From an uncultured Faecalibacterium sp. (GTDB taxonomy: Bacteria > Bacillota > Clostridia > Oscillospirales > Ruminococcaceae), in NCBI GenBank assembly GCA_945982465.1, contig CAMFSB010000127.1, forward strand, positions 1-5,527: DNA of 5,527 bases, given 5' to 3'. The number at the start of each line of letters is the position of its first letter. The first letter of the stretch is position 1. Below, piece after piece: positions 5,071-5,527 of this stretch. The translations under genes were made by a program, and so were the position numbers. The notes under the pieces are model-generated. The model was not told the DNA's origin. It worked only from the letters and a program-made list of their open reading frames with translations, and did not search any database.

Positions 5071-5527
5071 TCAGCGCTGGATACGGCCGGAGCCGTCGCC
5101 GCCGGCCAGCTTTTCAACTTCGGCGACCGTGACCATGTTGTAGTCGCCCTCGATGCTGTGCTTCAGCGCAGAAGCCGCAACCGCGAACTCCACCGCAGCC
5201 TGGGTGCTCTTGCCGTTCAGCAGGCTGTAGATCAGGCCGCCGCCAAAGCTGTCGCCGCCGCCCACGCGGTCGATGATGTGCAGGTTGTACTTCTTCGAGA
5301 AGCAGTACTCGCCCGAAGCCACATCGTACAGCATGGCGCTCCAGCCATTGTCGAACGCGGAGTGAGACTCGCGCAGGGTGATGGCAACCTTCTCAAAGCC
5401 GAACTTGTCAGCCAGCTGGCGGGCCACGCTCTTGTAGCCCTCGCGGTTGATCTCGCCGGCGTAGATGTCGGTGGCTTCGGCCTCAATGCCGAACACGTCC
5501 TTGGCGTCCTCCTCGTTGGAGATGCAC
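5071..5527 (-). CDS. kdgK: 2-keto-3-deoxygluconate kinase, PfkB family, C-terminal 151 residues (N-terminus outside window)
   Basis: The gene runs leftward from the window edge to a TGA at 5073-5071. The visible part begins CISNEEDAKDVFGIEAEATD and contains VAITLRESHSAFDNGWSAML, then IDRVGGGDSFGGGLIY, which is the PfkB signature 2 with the anion-hole glycines and the catalytic aspartate of GGGDSF. FAVAASALKHSIEGDYNMV and a terminal GSGRIQR complete the match to clostridial KDG kinases. The enzyme phosphorylates 2-keto-3-deoxygluconate with ATP, giving KDPG for the aldolase step of hexuronate (pectin, glucuronide) catabolism in the cytoplasm. The family usually has about 340 residues, so somewhat more than half is missing to the right. 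Codons are strongly biased to C- or G-ending forms (GAC, AAG, CTG, ATC), suggesting good expression. A different sugar kinase of the PfkB family cannot be fully excluded without the N-terminus, but the C-terminal match is distinctive. The promoter and operon partners lie outside the window. Confidence 0.88.
   Translation of the reverse strand, partial: CISNEEDAKDVFGIEAEATDIYAGEINREGYKSVARQLADKFGFEKVAITLRESHSAFDNGWSAMLYDVASGEYCFSKKYNLHIIDRVGGGDSFGGGLIYSLLNGKSTQAAVEFAVAASALKHSIEGDYNMVTVAEVEKLAGGDGSGRIQR

Noticed and set aside
5494..5496. GTG as a start codon for the kdgK fragment
   Set aside because: The frame stays open to the window edge and the preceding codons (CISNEEDAKD) match KDG kinase, so this is an internal valine.
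1..5527. Search for phage, transposon, CRISPR, toxin-antitoxin or biosynthetic cluster signals
   Set aside because: No transposase, integrase, direct-repeat array, tRNA-like fold or paired small ORFs typical of such systems was seen.

Overview
The window looks like chromosomal DNA from a GC-rich, low-oxygen gut Firmicute of the Ruminococcaceae/Oscillospiraceae type (Faecalibacterium, Gemmiger or Subdoligranulum relatives). The evidence is protein character (a 2-keto-3-deoxygluconate kinase of clostridial type, clostridial-type SfsA, a U32 tRNA-hydroxylation protein downstream of MltG-like sequence), strong AGGAGG-type ribosome binding sites, GC-rich codon use and AT-rich promoter islands. The species assignment is inference. 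No insertion sequence, phage gene, CRISPR array, tRNA or rRNA was seen.

Layout, left to right. (1) Bases 1-196: the C-terminal part of a GNAT acetyltransferase, closed by a near-perfect intrinsic terminator at 203-236. (2) Bases 259-663: a consensus-quality promoter and ribosome binding site drive a 113-residue ORF that appears to be a chimera. Its first half resembles the repeat-bearing N-terminus of a Ser/Thr kinase-like protein, and its second half resembles the extreme C-terminus of the cell-wall endolytic transglycosylase MltG. Both catalytic regions are absent. This is the most unusual item in the window. (3) Bases 706-2704: a terminator-like hairpin lies directly against the ribosome binding site of a U32 family (TrhP/YegQ-type) gene, which is followed six bases later by sfsA. 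(4) Bases 2728-3351: a minus-strand PsiE-family membrane protein gene, converging on sfsA with a shared hairpin between them. (5) Bases 3352-3550: a divergent control region with back-to-back extended -10 promoters and a 7-bp inverted repeat. (6) Bases 3551-4894: a MATE-family efflux transporter. (7) Bases 4986-5018: a bidirectional terminator, then the C-terminal 151 residues of a minus-strand 2-keto-3-deoxygluconate kinase that runs off the right edge.

Most of the genes are housekeeping or accessory-metabolic and are organised as short transcription units: promoter-chimera-terminator, trhP-sfsA, psiE, MATE and kdgK. The MltG-like tail directly upstream of a U32 gene agrees with the Bacillus mltG-trmR-trhP gene order. 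This supports the idea that the chimera marks the site of a deletion that removed most of mltG and most of an upstream kinase-like gene. A real strain deletion, a domesticated small fusion gene and an assembly misjoin remain the competing explanations. I found no convincing new multi-gene system.
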